Positions 23,487-32,427 are shown, counted from the first letter of the stretch. The stretch is 64,000 nt of DNA from Eubacterium sp. CAG:251 (GCA_000436835.1 FR889135.1:1-64000), one strand, 5' to 3'. Program-made: numbers and translations. The notes: generated by a model from the sequence alone, not told the origin.

Positions 23487-25724
23487 ATGGCGTTAAACGA
23501 AATGCAGCAGCTTGCTGTTGACACAACCGAGGGCCCGCTTTTGATTTTGGCAGGCGCAGGCTCCGGAAAAACGACGGTTCTTGTTAATCGAGTTGAACAT
23601 ATTATTTCTTCTCATCTTGCCACTCCTTGGCAGGTGCTTGCAATTACATTTACAAATAAGGCGGCAGGCGAGCTTAGAGAAAGGCTTGTCAGCGCAATAG
23701 GAGAAGAGGCTAATGATATTTGGGCATACACCTTCCATAGCTGTTGCTCAAGAATATTAAGGCGCTTTGGCGAAAAAATAGGATATACAAATCATTTTAC
23801 CATTTATGATACAGACGATTCAAGGCGTGTAATGAAGCAATGCCAAAAGCAGCTTGGTATCGAGGATAAGCTTATTAATCACAAGTCAATTTTAGCGGAA
23901 ATCAGCAGGGCGAAGGATAGCCTTATATCCCCTGAGGAGTATAAGCAAACTGCGCAAAACGATTTCAGAAAGAGCAAAATTGCCGAGTGTTATGAATTAT
24001 ATCAGGCTCAGCTTAAAAAATCTGATGCAATGGACTTTGACGATATTATTTTTAACACCGTTAAGCTTCTTAAGGAAAATGAGGACGTTCGCAATATTTA
24101 TCAAACTCAATTTAAGTATGTTATGGTTGACGAGTATCAGGATACTAACCATGCGCAATACGTTTTGACCTCGCTTCTTGCAGATAAATATAAAAATATT
24201 TGCGTTGTAGGCGACGACGACCAGAGTATTTACCGTTTTCGTGGCGCTACGATTGAAAACATCCTTTCTTTTGAAAATCATTATAAGGGTGCAAAAGTAA
24301 TAAGGCTTGAAGAAAATTACCGTTCTACTCAAAATATTCTTGACGGGGCAAACGCTGTTATTTCTCATAATAAAAACCGTAAGGGTAAAACTTTGTTTAC
24401 ACGTTCCGGCTCAGGCGATAAAATTGTTTATAAAACAGTTATGAGTGAATCCGAGGAGTCGCAGTACATAATTGACGAGATAGTAAAAAATGTTAATAAC
24501 GGAATGAAATACAGCGACCACGCAATTCTTTACCGTATGAATGCGCAGTCACGTAACCTTGAAGTTATGCTTACAAAAAGCGGTATTTCGCACAGAATTA
24601 TCGGCGGTCATCGCTTTTTTGACAGAAAAGAAATCAAGGATATTGTGTCGTATCTTGCCGTTATTAATAATCCGAGCGATAATGTAAGGCTTCAGCGAAT
24701 CATTAATGTTCCAAAGCGTGCAATCGGGGATACTATGTTTGCAAACGTGCTTGAAATCGGGGCAGGGCTTGGTATGTCGGCTTTCGAGGTTTGCGAACGT
24801 GCAGATGAATTTCAAAAAACCTCACGCAGTGCTTCCAAGCTTATGAATTTTACAAAAATGATTAGAGATTTTCAGGAATGTATCGAAAACGGAATGGGGC
24901 TTAACGACTTGCTACAAGAAGTTTTGGACGTTACCAAATATCTTGATTATCTTCAGGAGGAGCCTGAAACATATGAGGACAGAGTAAACAATATCAAGGA
25001 ACTTTCATCAATGTTTATCAAGTATGAGGAAGAAAGCGAGGACGCTAATCTTTCTGAATTTCTTGAGGATGTTGCGCTTATTTCCGATATTGATTCATAC
25101 AATGAAGATGAGGACGCAGTAGTTCTTATGACGCTTCATTCGGCTAAGGGGCTTGAATTTCCTGTTGTATTTATTCCCGGTATGGAGGAGGGTATCTTCC
25201 CCGGAAATCAATCAATGTTCAGCGAGGAGGATTTAGAGGAGGAGCGCCGCCTTGCTTATGTCGGAATTACAAGAGCAAAGAAAAAGCTTTATCTTATTTC
25301 TTCTCAGCAACGTATGCTTTACGGTCAAACCTCACGTAATATGCCTTCAAGATTTTTAAGAGAAATTCCATCTTCTGTTATTGACGACCAATCGGTTGTG
25401 GCACGCAGAAGCACGGGATTTACTACTCCACGCACGGCGTATGCCAATGCTTCAAGAAATGAGCTTGGCCATTCTTCCCATAATAAAATCGGCTCATATA
25501 CTCAGTCATCAAGCAGTGCCCACAAATTCGGTCAAGCAGGCAATGCCGCACAAAAGAATAATATTGACTTTAAGGTCGGCGATACCGTATGCCACAAATC
25601 ATTTGGCACAGGCACAGTTCTTACCGTCACGCCAATGGGCGGTGATATGCTTTTGGAGGTTGCTTTTGACAAGGCGGGAACGAAAAAAATGATGGCAAAC
25701 TATGCAAGGCTTGAAAAGAAATAA
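23487..25724 (+). CDS. pcrA: ATP-dependent DNA helicase PcrA/UvrD
   Basis: This 745-aa superfamily 1A 3'-5' helicase acts in repair and replication-conflict resolution. Motifs in order are Q-motif LNEMQQLAV, Walker A GAGSGKTTVLVNR (about 23-35), Ia ITFTNKAAGELR, II VDEYQDTN (about 215), III GDDDQSIYRFRGA, IV RLEENYRST, V TLHSAKGLEF and VI RRLAYVGITRAKK. After a flexible Ser/Asn-rich linker, the C-terminal Tudor-like domain (KVGDTVCHKSFGTGTVLTV, about 691) is the RNA-polymerase-binding part of PcrA. The start ATG 23487 follows GAAAGGG. The gene is monocistronic. Confidence 0.96.
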   Translation: MALNEMQQLAVDTTEGPLLILAGAGSGKTTVLVNRVEHIISSHLATPWQVLAITFTNKAAGELRERLVSAIGEEANDIWAYTFHSCCSRILRRFGEKIGYTNHFTIYDTDDSRRVMKQCQKQLGIEDKLINHKSILAEISRAKDSLISPEEYKQTAQNDFRKSKIAECYELYQAQLKKSDAMDFDDIIFNTVKLLKENEDVRNIYQTQFKYVMVDEYQDTNHAQYVLTSLLADKYKNICVVGDDDQSIYRFRGATIENILSFENHYKGAKVIRLEENYRSTQNILDGANAVISHNKNRKGKTLFTRSGSGDKIVYKTVMSESEESQYIIDEIVKNVNNGMKYSDHAILYRMNAQSRNLEVMLTKSGISHRIIGGHRFFDRKEIKDIVSYLAVINNPSDNVRLQRIINVPKRAIGDTMFANVLEIGAGLGMSAFEVCERADEFQKTSRSASKLMNFTKMIRDFQECIENGMGLNDLLQEVLDVTKYLDYLQEEPETYEDRVNNIKELSSMFIKYEEESEDANLSEFLEDVALISDIDSYNEDEDAVVLMTLHSAKGLEFPVVFIPGMEEGIFPGNQSMFSEEDLEEERRLAYVGITRAKKKLYLISSQQRMLYGQTSRNMPSRFLREIPSSVIDDQSVVARRSTGFTTPRTAYANASRNELGHSSHNKIGSYTQSSSSAHKFGQAGNAAQKNNIDFKVGDTVCHKSFGTGTVLTVTPMGGDMLLEVAFDKAGTKKMMANYARLEKK

Positions 25725-25897
25725 AATACTTGTGATGTTAAAGTAATCTTTTATATAAGTAAGCGCATAAACTGTTATAAGAACGGCGCTTTGTATTAAT
25801 GCTTTAAACAGTAATTAGTCATTATGATGTATAATATCAGATAAAAAACGAATTTTTTGTTGTTTCATACAAAAAATAATATAAAGTATAAAATATA

Positions 25898-25926
25898 TTG
25901 CATTTTTTTGTTTTTTGTACTATATT
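25898..25926 (+). promoter_or_regulatory. Promoter of the polysaccharide deacetylase gene
   Basis: TTGCAT (25898-25903), 17-bp spacer, TATATT (25921-25926). The rest of the 25725-25995 gap holds only a weak AAGCGC/GCGCTT hairpin (about 25763-25793) that may end pcrA. Confidence 0.6.
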
Positions 25927-25995
25927 AGCAATGGTAAACGGAGTTAAAGAAATTATTAGGTAATTGGGTGCTTTTGAAACGGAGATAATCGAATT

Positions 25996-27333
25996 ATGGA
26001 GAAAAAAATAAAATCTTTTTCAGCACTTACAATTTTTATAATTATCATTGCCACAATAACTGCACTTTGCTTAACCGGTTCAAAGGATTTATCGTCTGTA
26101 AAAGACGTTAAAATGACTAAAAACAGCATAAATTCCATTTCGCTTTCTTGGAAAGAAGTGAAAAAAGCAGACGGCTACTATGTTTATAACCTTGATAATA
26201 ACGCTAACAAGTATGTTAAGCTCGGTGAAAGCAAGGGCAATGAAAATTGCAAATTTGAGATAAAAAATATCCCAAGCGCAAGCGTATATAAAATTAAGGT
26301 TTTGGCTTATCGTTCTTTTATGAATAAAGAATACTTAAGCAAAAAGGCAAAGGAATATACGTTTTATTCCAATCCGAGCAAGCCTGTACTCAACGCCTTT
26401 TCAGGCGGAAAGGGCGTTTTGTCGATGGAGTGGGACGACCAAGATAATTTAGCCGGATATGATATTCAGTATTCTAAAAACAGCGATTTTTCAGAGTATA
26501 AAAACGAGCAAATAAGCGACGGCGAAACACGCAATTTTTCAGTTAAGGATTTGAGCGTCGGCGACGTTTATTATACCCGTGTAAGGTCATATATGGTTGT
26601 TGATGATAAAACGATATACAGTGAATGGAGCGACACTCGTCAAGCTACCATTTACGACAGAGATATTAATATCGGCAAGGTTGACCCAACCAAACCAATG
26701 ATTGCCTTTTCATTTGATGACGGACCTGCATACGACTATAACGGCTCTAATTCGACTAAACGTATACTTGACGTTCTTGAAAAATATAATGCACGTGCAA
26801 CCTTCTTTATGGTAGGAGAGCGTGTTAATGATGAAACAAAGCATTTGCTTGACAAGGAAATTCAGCTTGGCTGCGAACTTGGAAACCACACGTATTCTCA
26901 TAATCACTATGGTTCTCAGGTAACGGCAAGTGATATTTCAAAAGCAAGCAAGCAGATTGAAAAAATCAGCGGCAAAGCGCCGACTATGTTCAGATGCCCC
27001 GGTGGCAGTATTACTCCTGCTATAAGAAAAGAGTGCAAAAAAGAGGGAATGCCCCTTGCTTATTGGTCGGTTGATACTGAAGATTGGCGTTCTAAAGATG
27101 CGGGCAAGGTTTATAAGAATATTACCAAGTATGCTTATGACGGTTCTATTGTTTTGATGCACGATATTTATCCGTCAACGGCAGACGCTGTTGAAAAGGT
27201 AGTTCCGGAGCTTATAGCAAAGGGATATCAAATAGTTACGGTAAGTGAGCTTATTGCCGCTAAAACAGGCGACAATCCAAAGCCGGGCAATCAATATGTC
27301 GATTATAAGACTATAAATAATAATACACATTGA
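25996..27333 (+). CDS. Exported polysaccharide deacetylase (CE4) with FN3-like domains
   Basis: This 445-aa protein has an N-terminal signal anchor (about 8-27), two fibronectin-III-like modules (about 33-125 and 127-220) and a NodB-homology domain (about 230-425). Catalytic motifs are SFDDGP (general base and metal Asp), NHTYSHNHY (metal His pair), RCPGGS, the DTEDW segment and LMHD (catalytic His). CE4 enzymes remove N- or O-acetyl groups from peptidoglycan, chitin or xylan. The anchoring and lack of polysaccharide-binding modules suggest peptidoglycan (inference). GGAGA precedes ATG 25996. Confidence 0.92.
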   Translation: MEKKIKSFSALTIFIIIIATITALCLTGSKDLSSVKDVKMTKNSINSISLSWKEVKKADGYYVYNLDNNANKYVKLGESKGNENCKFEIKNIPSASVYKIKVLAYRSFMNKEYLSKKAKEYTFYSNPSKPVLNAFSGGKGVLSMEWDDQDNLAGYDIQYSKNSDFSEYKNEQISDGETRNFSVKDLSVGDVYYTRVRSYMVVDDKTIYSEWSDTRQATIYDRDINIGKVDPTKPMIAFSFDDGPAYDYNGSNSTKRILDVLEKYNARATFFMVGERVNDETKHLLDKEIQLGCELGNHTYSHNHYGSQVTASDISKASKQIEKISGKAPTMFRCPGGSITPAIRKECKKEGMPLAYWSVDTEDWRSKDAGKVYKNITKYAYDGSIVLMHDIYPSTADAVEKVVPELIAKGYQIVTVSELIAAKTGDNPKPGNQYVDYKTINNNTH

Positions 27334-27351
27334 TTTTACACAAAAAGATTA

Positions 27352-27690
27352 AAAGCGTTGGAAGAAATTTCCAACGCTTTAGACTGTCGATAAAGTGGCT
27401 AAAACGCGCCGTGTTATAAAACGAAATTCCATTCGACGTATCGTAGGGCAGGGGCTTGCTCCTGCCGAAAGTATTTTAATAAATTACAATTTGAAAAATG
27501 GCTTGAACTCAATGTTCAAGCCATTTTTGGCGCTTTTCGCCTTTTGCTCGGGGGCAGTACCAACGTACAGCACCCACTCGCAAAATACGAAATTTATCTC
27601 ACTTTCTCGAAGTCTCACAGCGTGTAGAAATTTATAATTGGGCTTTTTCTACACGCTGAATAAAAGCGTTGGAATTTTTTCCAACGCTTT
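27352..27690. repeat. Cluster of strong hairpins between convergent genes
   Basis: This 340-bp gap carries near-identical hairpins at its two ends: AAAGCGTTGGAA/TTCCAACGCTTT at 27352-27380 and again at 27663-27690. Between them are GGCAGG...CCTGCC (27447-27466), a perfect 15-bp stem (27494-27508 with 27514-27528) and a perfect 13-bp stem (27618-27630 with 27646-27658). There is no convincing reading frame. The first hairpin ends the deacetylase transcript and the last ends the ABC-transporter operon. The interior looks like inserted repeat DNA. Confidence 0.75.
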
Positions 27691-27715
27691 TTATTTATAT
27701 AAAACTATTTGTTAT

Positions 27716-28438
27716 TTATAATACTGCTCTGAGGAATTGTTGAAGTCTTGGGTCTTTCGGTGCGCCGAAAATTTCACTCGGCGGTGCATCTTCAACTATA
27801 TAGCCGTCTGCCATAAAGATTACTTTATCGGCAACCTCACGTGCAAAGCCCATTTCGTGGGTAACAACAACCATTGTCATACCCTCGTTTGCAAGGTCTT
27901 TCATAACCTGCAAAACCTCGCCTACCATTTCCGGGTCGAGTGCCGAGGTAGGTTCGTCAAAAAGCATAACCTTTGGATTCATTGCAAGTGAACGAACTAT
28001 TGCCGCTCTTTGCTTTTGACCGCCGGAGATTTGGGATGGATAAGCATTTGCTTTGTCTGCAAGACCTACCCTTTCTAAAAGCTCCATAGCCTTTGCGTTT
28101 GCCTGCTCCTTGGTCATAACCTTAAGCTGGACAGGAGCAAGTGTTATATTTTCAAGTATGGTTTTGTTGTTGAAAAGATTAAAGTGCTGAAAAACCATAC
28201 CCATATGCTCACGAATTTTGTTAATGTCGCATTTTTTGTCGGTTATAAGCTGATTGTCAAAATAAATTTCGCCTTCGGTCGGAGTTTCAAGTAAATTCAA
28301 ACATCTTAAAAATGTACTTTTACCTGAGCCGCTTGGCCCGATAATGACTATTTTTTCGCCCTGCTTGATTTCGTAGTCAATGCCCTTGAGCACTTCGTTA
28401 TCGCCAAAGCTTTTTTTCAAATTCTTAACGGTAATCAC
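27716..28438 (-). CDS. glnQ: Polar amino-acid ABC transporter ATPase
   Basis: This 240-aa ATPase of the GlnQ/HisP type energises amino-acid uptake. It has Walker A GPSGSGKST (about 33), MVFQHFNLFNNKT (Q-loop, about 80), signature ISGGQKQRAAI (about 133), Walker B VMLFDEPTSALDPE (about 154) and FMADGYIVEDAPPSEIF. Length is normal. It overlaps the permease stop by 14 nt. It is the last gene of the operon binding protein - permease - ATPase. The glnQ label indicates family, not proven glutamine specificity. Confidence 0.93.
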   Translation of the reverse strand: MITVKNLKKSFGDNEVLKGIDYEIKQGEKIVIIGPSGSGKSTFLRCLNLLETPTEGEIYFDNQLITDKKCDINKIREHMGMVFQHFNLFNNKTILENITLAPVQLKVMTKEQANAKAMELLERVGLADKANAYPSQISGGQKQRAAIVRSLAMNPKVMLFDEPTSALDPEMVGEVLQVMKDLANEGMTMVVVTHEMGFAREVADKVIFMADGYIVEDAPPSEIFGAPKDPRLQQFLRAVL

Positions 28439-29129
28439 TTTTTCTCAAACTCCTTTCCATAACTTTGATAAGAGTAGAAATTATAAGCACCATTACAATG
28501 TAAATAACAGCCATTACAAGATAAGGAACCATAAAGTCGTATGTGTTAGAACCGATACGCTGGAATGCAAGATAAAGGTCTGTTGCGCCTACGAAGCTGA
28601 CAACCGAGGTTTCCTTAATAAGAGAAATAAATTCGTTGCCAAGGGTAGGAAGAATATTTTTAACAGCCTGCGGAATAACAATTTTCATCATTGTTGTGCC
28701 GTAACTTAAGCCTACAGCACGGCCGCCCTCCATTTGACCGGGGTCAACAGAGAGAATACCTGCTCTCATAATTTCTGAAATATAAGCGCCGGAGTTTAAG
28801 CCAAAAACAATAACGGCAACCGGCACGCTCTTTAAATTGATTGAAAGAAGCGGCATAAGCACATAGTAGAACAAAAGAAGCTGAACTACGATAGGCGTAC
28901 CCCTGAAGAAACTTACATAAAACTTTGCAAGCACATCAAGCACCTTTAAGACGCCGCTTGTTTTCGGTACTACTCTTACTGTTGCAATAAGTGTACCTAT
29001 AATGATACCTATTACAAGGCCGAGTATAGCAATTATAAGAGTGTTTCTTAAGCCTTCAATAACAACATTGTAGCCGCCGTTGTCAATAAAGAATTTCCAA
29101 AACACTTCAAATTTCTTTTCAAAATTCAT
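28425..29129 (-). CDS. glnP: Polar amino-acid ABC transporter permease
   Basis: This 234-aa inner-membrane permease of the His/Glu/Gln family has about five helices. It shows the N-terminal GLRNTLIIAILGLVIGIIIG block, FRGTPIVVQLLLFYY (about 94) and the EAA loop SAYISEIMRAGI...GQMEGGRAVGLSYGTTMMKIVIPQA. It forms the channel with GlnQ. It is separated from the binding-protein gene by a terminator-like hairpin (29183-29154), which would lower permease and ATPase levels relative to the binding protein. Confidence 0.93.
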   Translation of the reverse strand: MNFEKKFEVFWKFFIDNGGYNVVIEGLRNTLIIAILGLVIGIIIGTLIATVRVVPKTSGVLKVLDVLAKFYVSFFRGTPIVVQLLLFYYVLMPLLSINLKSVPVAVIVFGLNSGAYISEIMRAGILSVDPGQMEGGRAVGLSYGTTMMKIVIPQAVKNILPTLGNEFISLIKETSVVSFVGATDLYLAFQRIGSNTYDFMVPYLVMAVIYIVMVLIISTLIKVMERSLRKSDYR

Positions 29130-29153
29130 TAATAAATCCTCATATTCATATTA

Positions 29154-29183
29154 TAAAAAATGCCCATTCTTTTTGAATGGGCA
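29154..29183 (-). terminator. Internal terminator between binding protein and permease
   Basis: On the minus strand, TGCCCATTC/GAATGGGCA arms are followed by six T. Partial termination here is a common way to overproduce the binding protein. Confidence 0.8.
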
Positions 29184-29197
29184 ATCTTTTAATTGAT

Positions 29198-30097
29198 TTA
29201 TGCTACGGCATTAATAGCACTAGTAATTGCTTGTGCAGGAGCAGCGTCAATAATAACATATTTGATACCGCCGTTGATTAAATCCTGAACAGCAAGTGAA
29301 CCGTTTGCATAGCCCTTCCAGGTTGCGCCAAGCTTTTCAAAGCCGAATTCGTCGTTACCCTGAACGTATGACTGACCTGTTGTGCCTGTCTGGCCGCCGA
29401 TAAGAACTGATGAATCAAAACTCTTAAGAATTTTGTCAACATCTTCTTTAGTCTTGCAGTTGTCAAATGTTGTGTCGTCAGCCTTGCAAATAACTTTCTG
29501 TGATGCTGAATAGTATGAATCAGAGAAATCAACTTGCTTTGCTCTTGAAGGGTTTACTGTAAGACCTGCCATACCGATATCAGCTTTTTGCTGCTGAACT
29601 GAAAGAAGAACAGCATCGAAAGCCATATCTACGATTACAAGTTCTTTGCCAAGTTTATCGGCAAGAAGCTTAGCGATTTCCATATCAATACCGTAGAACT
29701 TGTCGCCCTCTTTGTACTCGAACGGTGCAAACTCGGCATTTGTTGCAACAACAAGCTGGTCCTTTGACTTATCCTGCTTAGCAGAAGTAACGCCTTGAGG
29801 CTCACCGTTACCGAAGTAGTGATTGCTGATTTCATCAAGCTCGCCGTTTGACTTCATTTCCTTAAGAAGCTCGTTGCATTTTTCCTTAAGCTCAGGCTGC
29901 TTCTTGTCAACACCAAAAGCATACTCTTCGCTTGAAAGCTCAATGTCAACAACCTTAACCTTAGCGGCAGATGTGGTTGATTCATTGTTTGTTTTACTGT
30001 CGTCATTGCTCTTTGTTGATGAACAGCCTGCAAAGATTGCAACTACTGCCATAAGAGCGGCAAGAACAACAGCAGAAATTTTTTTTGTTAATTTCAT
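29198..30097 (-). CDS. Amino-acid ABC transporter substrate-binding lipoprotein, apparently circularly permuted
   Basis: This 299-aa lipoprotein has lipobox FAGC (Cys25) and a polar linker. Family 3 binding proteins normally run from a VATNAEFAPFEY-type start to an EEYAIAVKKGN...LDKIYEKYFG-type end. Here that C-terminal tail appears first: VVDIELSSEEYAFGVDKKQPEL...GELDEISNHYFG (about residues 49-96). The usual N-terminal domain start LVVATNAEFAPFEY follows at 115, and the protein stops at VIIDAAPAQAITSAINAVA, exactly where the tail would normally continue. After the stop there is no leftover tail in any frame and a terminator follows, so this is not a simple frameshift. It is likely functional, as its operon partners are intact. 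Confidence 0.85.
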   Translation of the reverse strand: MKLTKKISAVVLAALMAVVAIFAGCSSTKSNDDSKTNNESTTSAAKVKVVDIELSSEEYAFGVDKKQPELKEKCNELLKEMKSNGELDEISNHYFGNGEPQGVTSAKQDKSKDQLVVATNAEFAPFEYKEGDKFYGIDMEIAKLLADKLGKELVIVDMAFDAVLLSVQQQKADIGMAGLTVNPSRAKQVDFSDSYYSASQKVICKADDTTFDNCKTKEDVDKILKSFDSSVLIGGQTGTTGQSYVQGNDEFGFEKLGATWKGYANGSLAVQDLINGGIKYVIIDAAPAQAITSAINAVA

Positions 30098-30138
30098 CTT
30101 ATTTTCCTCCGTATTTTGTTTTTAATGACATAATAAAA

Positions 30139-30162
30139 GACACGATTATTTCTAACCGTGTC
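30139..30162 (-). terminator. Hairpin between iolB and the binding-protein gene
   Basis: On the minus strand, GACACG/CGTGTC arms are followed by TTTTATT. It may end iolB transcripts. The promoter at 30194-30166 would start transcription at its upstream edge. Confidence 0.6.
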
Positions 30163-30165
30163 AAT

Positions 30166-30194
30166 AATTTATCACAATAATCGCATAAAGTCAA
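30166..30194 (-). promoter_or_regulatory. Promoter of the amino-acid ABC operon
   Basis: On the minus strand: TTGACT (30194-30189), 17-bp spacer, TAAATT (30171-30166). GGAGGAAA precedes the start at 30097. Confidence 0.65.
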
Positions 30195-30248
30195 TATTTT
30201 AGGAATATTTGCTGTATATTTATGCATAAAATTAATATATTTAAAGAT

Positions 30249-31022
30249 TTAGTCTGCGTTTGCGAGCCATTCATACTCCGGAACATAAATTCTTGTTTTA
30301 TCCCATGGGTCGCCATCAAGATGACGAATAAGCCAAACATAATACATTTCATATCCCGGTGCCGTAACCTGCTGGTGAGCATTGCCGCCTCTTATGCAAA
30401 GGCAACTTCCGTTTTCTGTTTTGTAAGGTGTGTTGCCCTCAAAGCCTGCACCGAATCCCTCCGGATGGTCGAATTGATAATAATAAAGTTCAGGCTGCGG
30501 GTGATGATGAGGCGGATAGCTTGACCAACGTCCCGGTTGGTTGAACACTTCGCCCATAACCATATTTGACTCAGGTGCATTGTCAAGGTCAAACATTGTT
30601 GATACAATTCTGTGACCCGTGCCGTTCCATTGACCCTTGCCAAACTCTTGATAAAGGCAATTGTTAGGATTATAAAATTCACTTTTCCAGGTTTTTTCAT
30701 TATCTGTCATTTGAACAAGCACTTCGCTGTCCTCGTTTGCGGTAACACTCGCCTTAACCTGTTTGCAAAAATGAATTGCGTAAGGCTTTTTTTCAAAAGG
30801 ATTTTTTCTCTTGCAGCGTTCGTTTATTTCATCTTCCACTTTAAAGGTAACGTCGCCTGAAAGGAGCAAAATTGCACATTCGTTTTTATCCTCGCATATT
30901 TCAAGCACTTCACCCTTTTTCATTTTCTTAACGTAAATGTCCATAAGCATTTCAGAATTGATGCCGTTCATTTCGCAAAGAATTTTTTTGCCGTTTTCAT
31001 CATATTCAGGTTTGAATAACAT
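30249..31022 (-). CDS. iolB: 5-deoxy-glucuronate isomerase (IolB) family protein
   Basis: This 257-aa cupin enzyme of inositol catabolism converts 5-deoxy-glucuronate to 2-deoxy-5-keto-gluconate. The metal site is visible as SSYPPHHHPQPELYYYQF (about 171-188), and NAHQQVTAPGYEMYYVWLIRH (about 218-238) is the typical C-terminal block. It is 21 nt downstream of the CHAP hydrolase gene on the same strand, behind GGAG. No other inositol (iol) genes are in the window, so its isolation here is odd and it may serve a related uronate. Confidence 0.88.
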   Translation of the reverse strand: MLFKPEYDENGKKILCEMNGINSEMLMDIYVKKMKKGEVLEICEDKNECAILLLSGDVTFKVEDEINERCKRKNPFEKKPYAIHFCKQVKASVTANEDSEVLVQMTDNEKTWKSEFYNPNNCLYQEFGKGQWNGTGHRIVSTMFDLDNAPESNMVMGEVFNQPGRWSSYPPHHHPQPELYYYQFDHPEGFGAGFEGNTPYKTENGSCLCIRGGNAHQQVTAPGYEMYYVWLIRHLDGDPWDKTRIYVPEYEWLANAD

Positions 31023-31043
31023 AAATTTGTATCTCCTTTGAAG

Positions 31044-32345
31044 TTATTTCTTCTTTTTCTTAATCTTCTTTGTAATTGCAATGAAAATTGAAATAAATAC
31101 CGTAACTCCTGCTATCGAAGCGGGAACTATGTATAATTGCTTATTTTGCGAAAGCATATTTACGTTAACGCCGAGCCTTGTTAATACGCTTTGCGCATTT
31201 GCCTGTGTGGTGGATACGTCGATTCGTGTGTCAACCACCTTTCTGCTTTCCTCGTTTGAGCCGCCGACAGTTGTAACCTCGCCGACAGCGTCGGTAACAA
31301 TAAAGTCGCACTGCGCATATAAATCGTCATTTGCACAAACAACAACGGTAGCCGTTCCGTTGCCGATTGCGGTGATTTCACCGTTTGCACCTATGTCGAT
31401 TATTCCTTCCTGATCGCAAAAATAACCGACTACGGCATTTGTGTTTGACGGCTCAACCGAATAGTCAAGCTTGACCGTGTCACCGATTTGCAAATCATAT
31501 TTTGAAGCGTAAATCTGAAGATTTGTAAGCGGTGCGCTTTCGCTTTGCTCGGTTGTTGTTTTTGCATTCGCCTTTGTGGCAGCTTGCGTTGTGGTTGCTA
31601 CAGTTGTTGCCTTAGTTGTTTCCTTTTTGGTTGCAGTCTTTTTTGTGGTGGATTTAGCAGTAGTTGCTTTCTTTGTAGTTACCTTTTTAGAAGCGGTTGC
31701 TTTCTTAGTGGTTTTTGCTTTCTTCGTTGTAGTATGCTTTTTGGTTGTTGTTTTGCCGGCCGAAGAGCCTGAAACCGAAGAAAATTTTGGACTTGCGTAG
31801 CCGATAATTGAACTGATATTGTTGTAAGGTTTTGAACCTTTTTTAGTATATTCTCTTGCTTTAACCTTTCCTGAACAGTTGCCCTCAATAGTGTAAACAG
31901 TAGTGCCTGAGGTGTAATTGACTATGCCTACGTGGTCTGCTGTGCCGCTGCCCGTCCAGTCAAAAAAGATAAGGTCGCCGCTTTTTGGGGTGTATTTTGA
32001 CGGGGAATAATATCTGCCCTTATCCTTAAACCAGCTAATCATACTGCTGCAGTTTCCGCCACGAGGAATGATTACACCGTTTAATGTAACGCCATTTTGC
32101 TTTCCGGCTTTATTAAAACACCATAATACAAACGTTGTGCACCATCCGCCTTGATAACCGTACCAATCGCCGTATTTTGAATATGATGATGTACCTGTGT
32201 AGCCGACCTCATCGCTTGCAATGCTTACAACGCTTGATCTCAAATCATCCTCGCTTGCCGCAAATGCCGCTGTAGGAATAATTGACGAAATAATTATACA
32301 AAGCACTATGAAAAATATATTTAGTTTTTTCAGTCTGTTTTTCAT
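31044..32345 (-). CDS. Exported CHAP-domain hydrolase with Lys/Thr linker, Ig-like domain and C-terminal anchor
   Basis: This 433-aa protein has a signal peptide (about 1-29), a CHAP amidase/peptidase domain (about 32-190) with catalytic Cys69 in GGWCTTFV and His138 in TADHVGIV, a Thr/Lys/Ala-rich linker (about 195-275, repeated TTKKAT units), a BIG2-like Ig domain (about 280-350) and a C-terminal membrane helix (about 405-422) ending in a run of lysines. It is tethered at its C-terminus without an LPXTG motif. It probably cleaves peptidoglycan in the wall. The start at 32345 follows AAAGGT. It has its own promoter and is divergent from the serine hydrolase gene. Confidence 0.88.
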   Translation of the reverse strand: MKNRLKKLNIFFIVLCIIISSIIPTAAFAASEDDLRSSVVSIASDEVGYTGTSSYSKYGDWYGYQGGWCTTFVLWCFNKAGKQNGVTLNGVIIPRGGNCSSMISWFKDKGRYYSPSKYTPKSGDLIFFDWTGSGTADHVGIVNYTSGTTVYTIEGNCSGKVKAREYTKKGSKPYNNISSIIGYASPKFSSVSGSSAGKTTTKKHTTTKKAKTTKKATASKKVTTKKATTAKSTTKKTATKKETTKATTVATTTQAATKANAKTTTEQSESAPLTNLQIYASKYDLQIGDTVKLDYSVEPSNTNAVVGYFCDQEGIIDIGANGEITAIGNGTATVVVCANDDLYAQCDFIVTDAVGEVTTVGGSNEESRKVVDTRIDVSTTQANAQSVLTRLGVNVNMLSQNKQLYIVPASIAGVTVFISIFIAITKKIKKKKK

Positions 32346-32399
32346 TTATTTTACCTTTCAGGACATATTTTTATGCCGAGATATACAAATCTAATTATA

Positions 32400-32427
32400 A
32401 TTATATACATAATATTTAAAATGTCAA
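32400..32427 (-). promoter_or_regulatory. Promoter of the CHAP hydrolase gene
   Basis: On the minus strand: TTGACA (32427-32422), 16-bp spacer, TATAAT (32405-32400). Confidence 0.7.

Noticed and set aside
31555..31770. Tandem repeat DNA that could be a CRISPR or satellite
   Set aside because: It is the coding sequence of the Thr/Lys-rich linker; units are short, irregular and in frame, with no spacer pattern.
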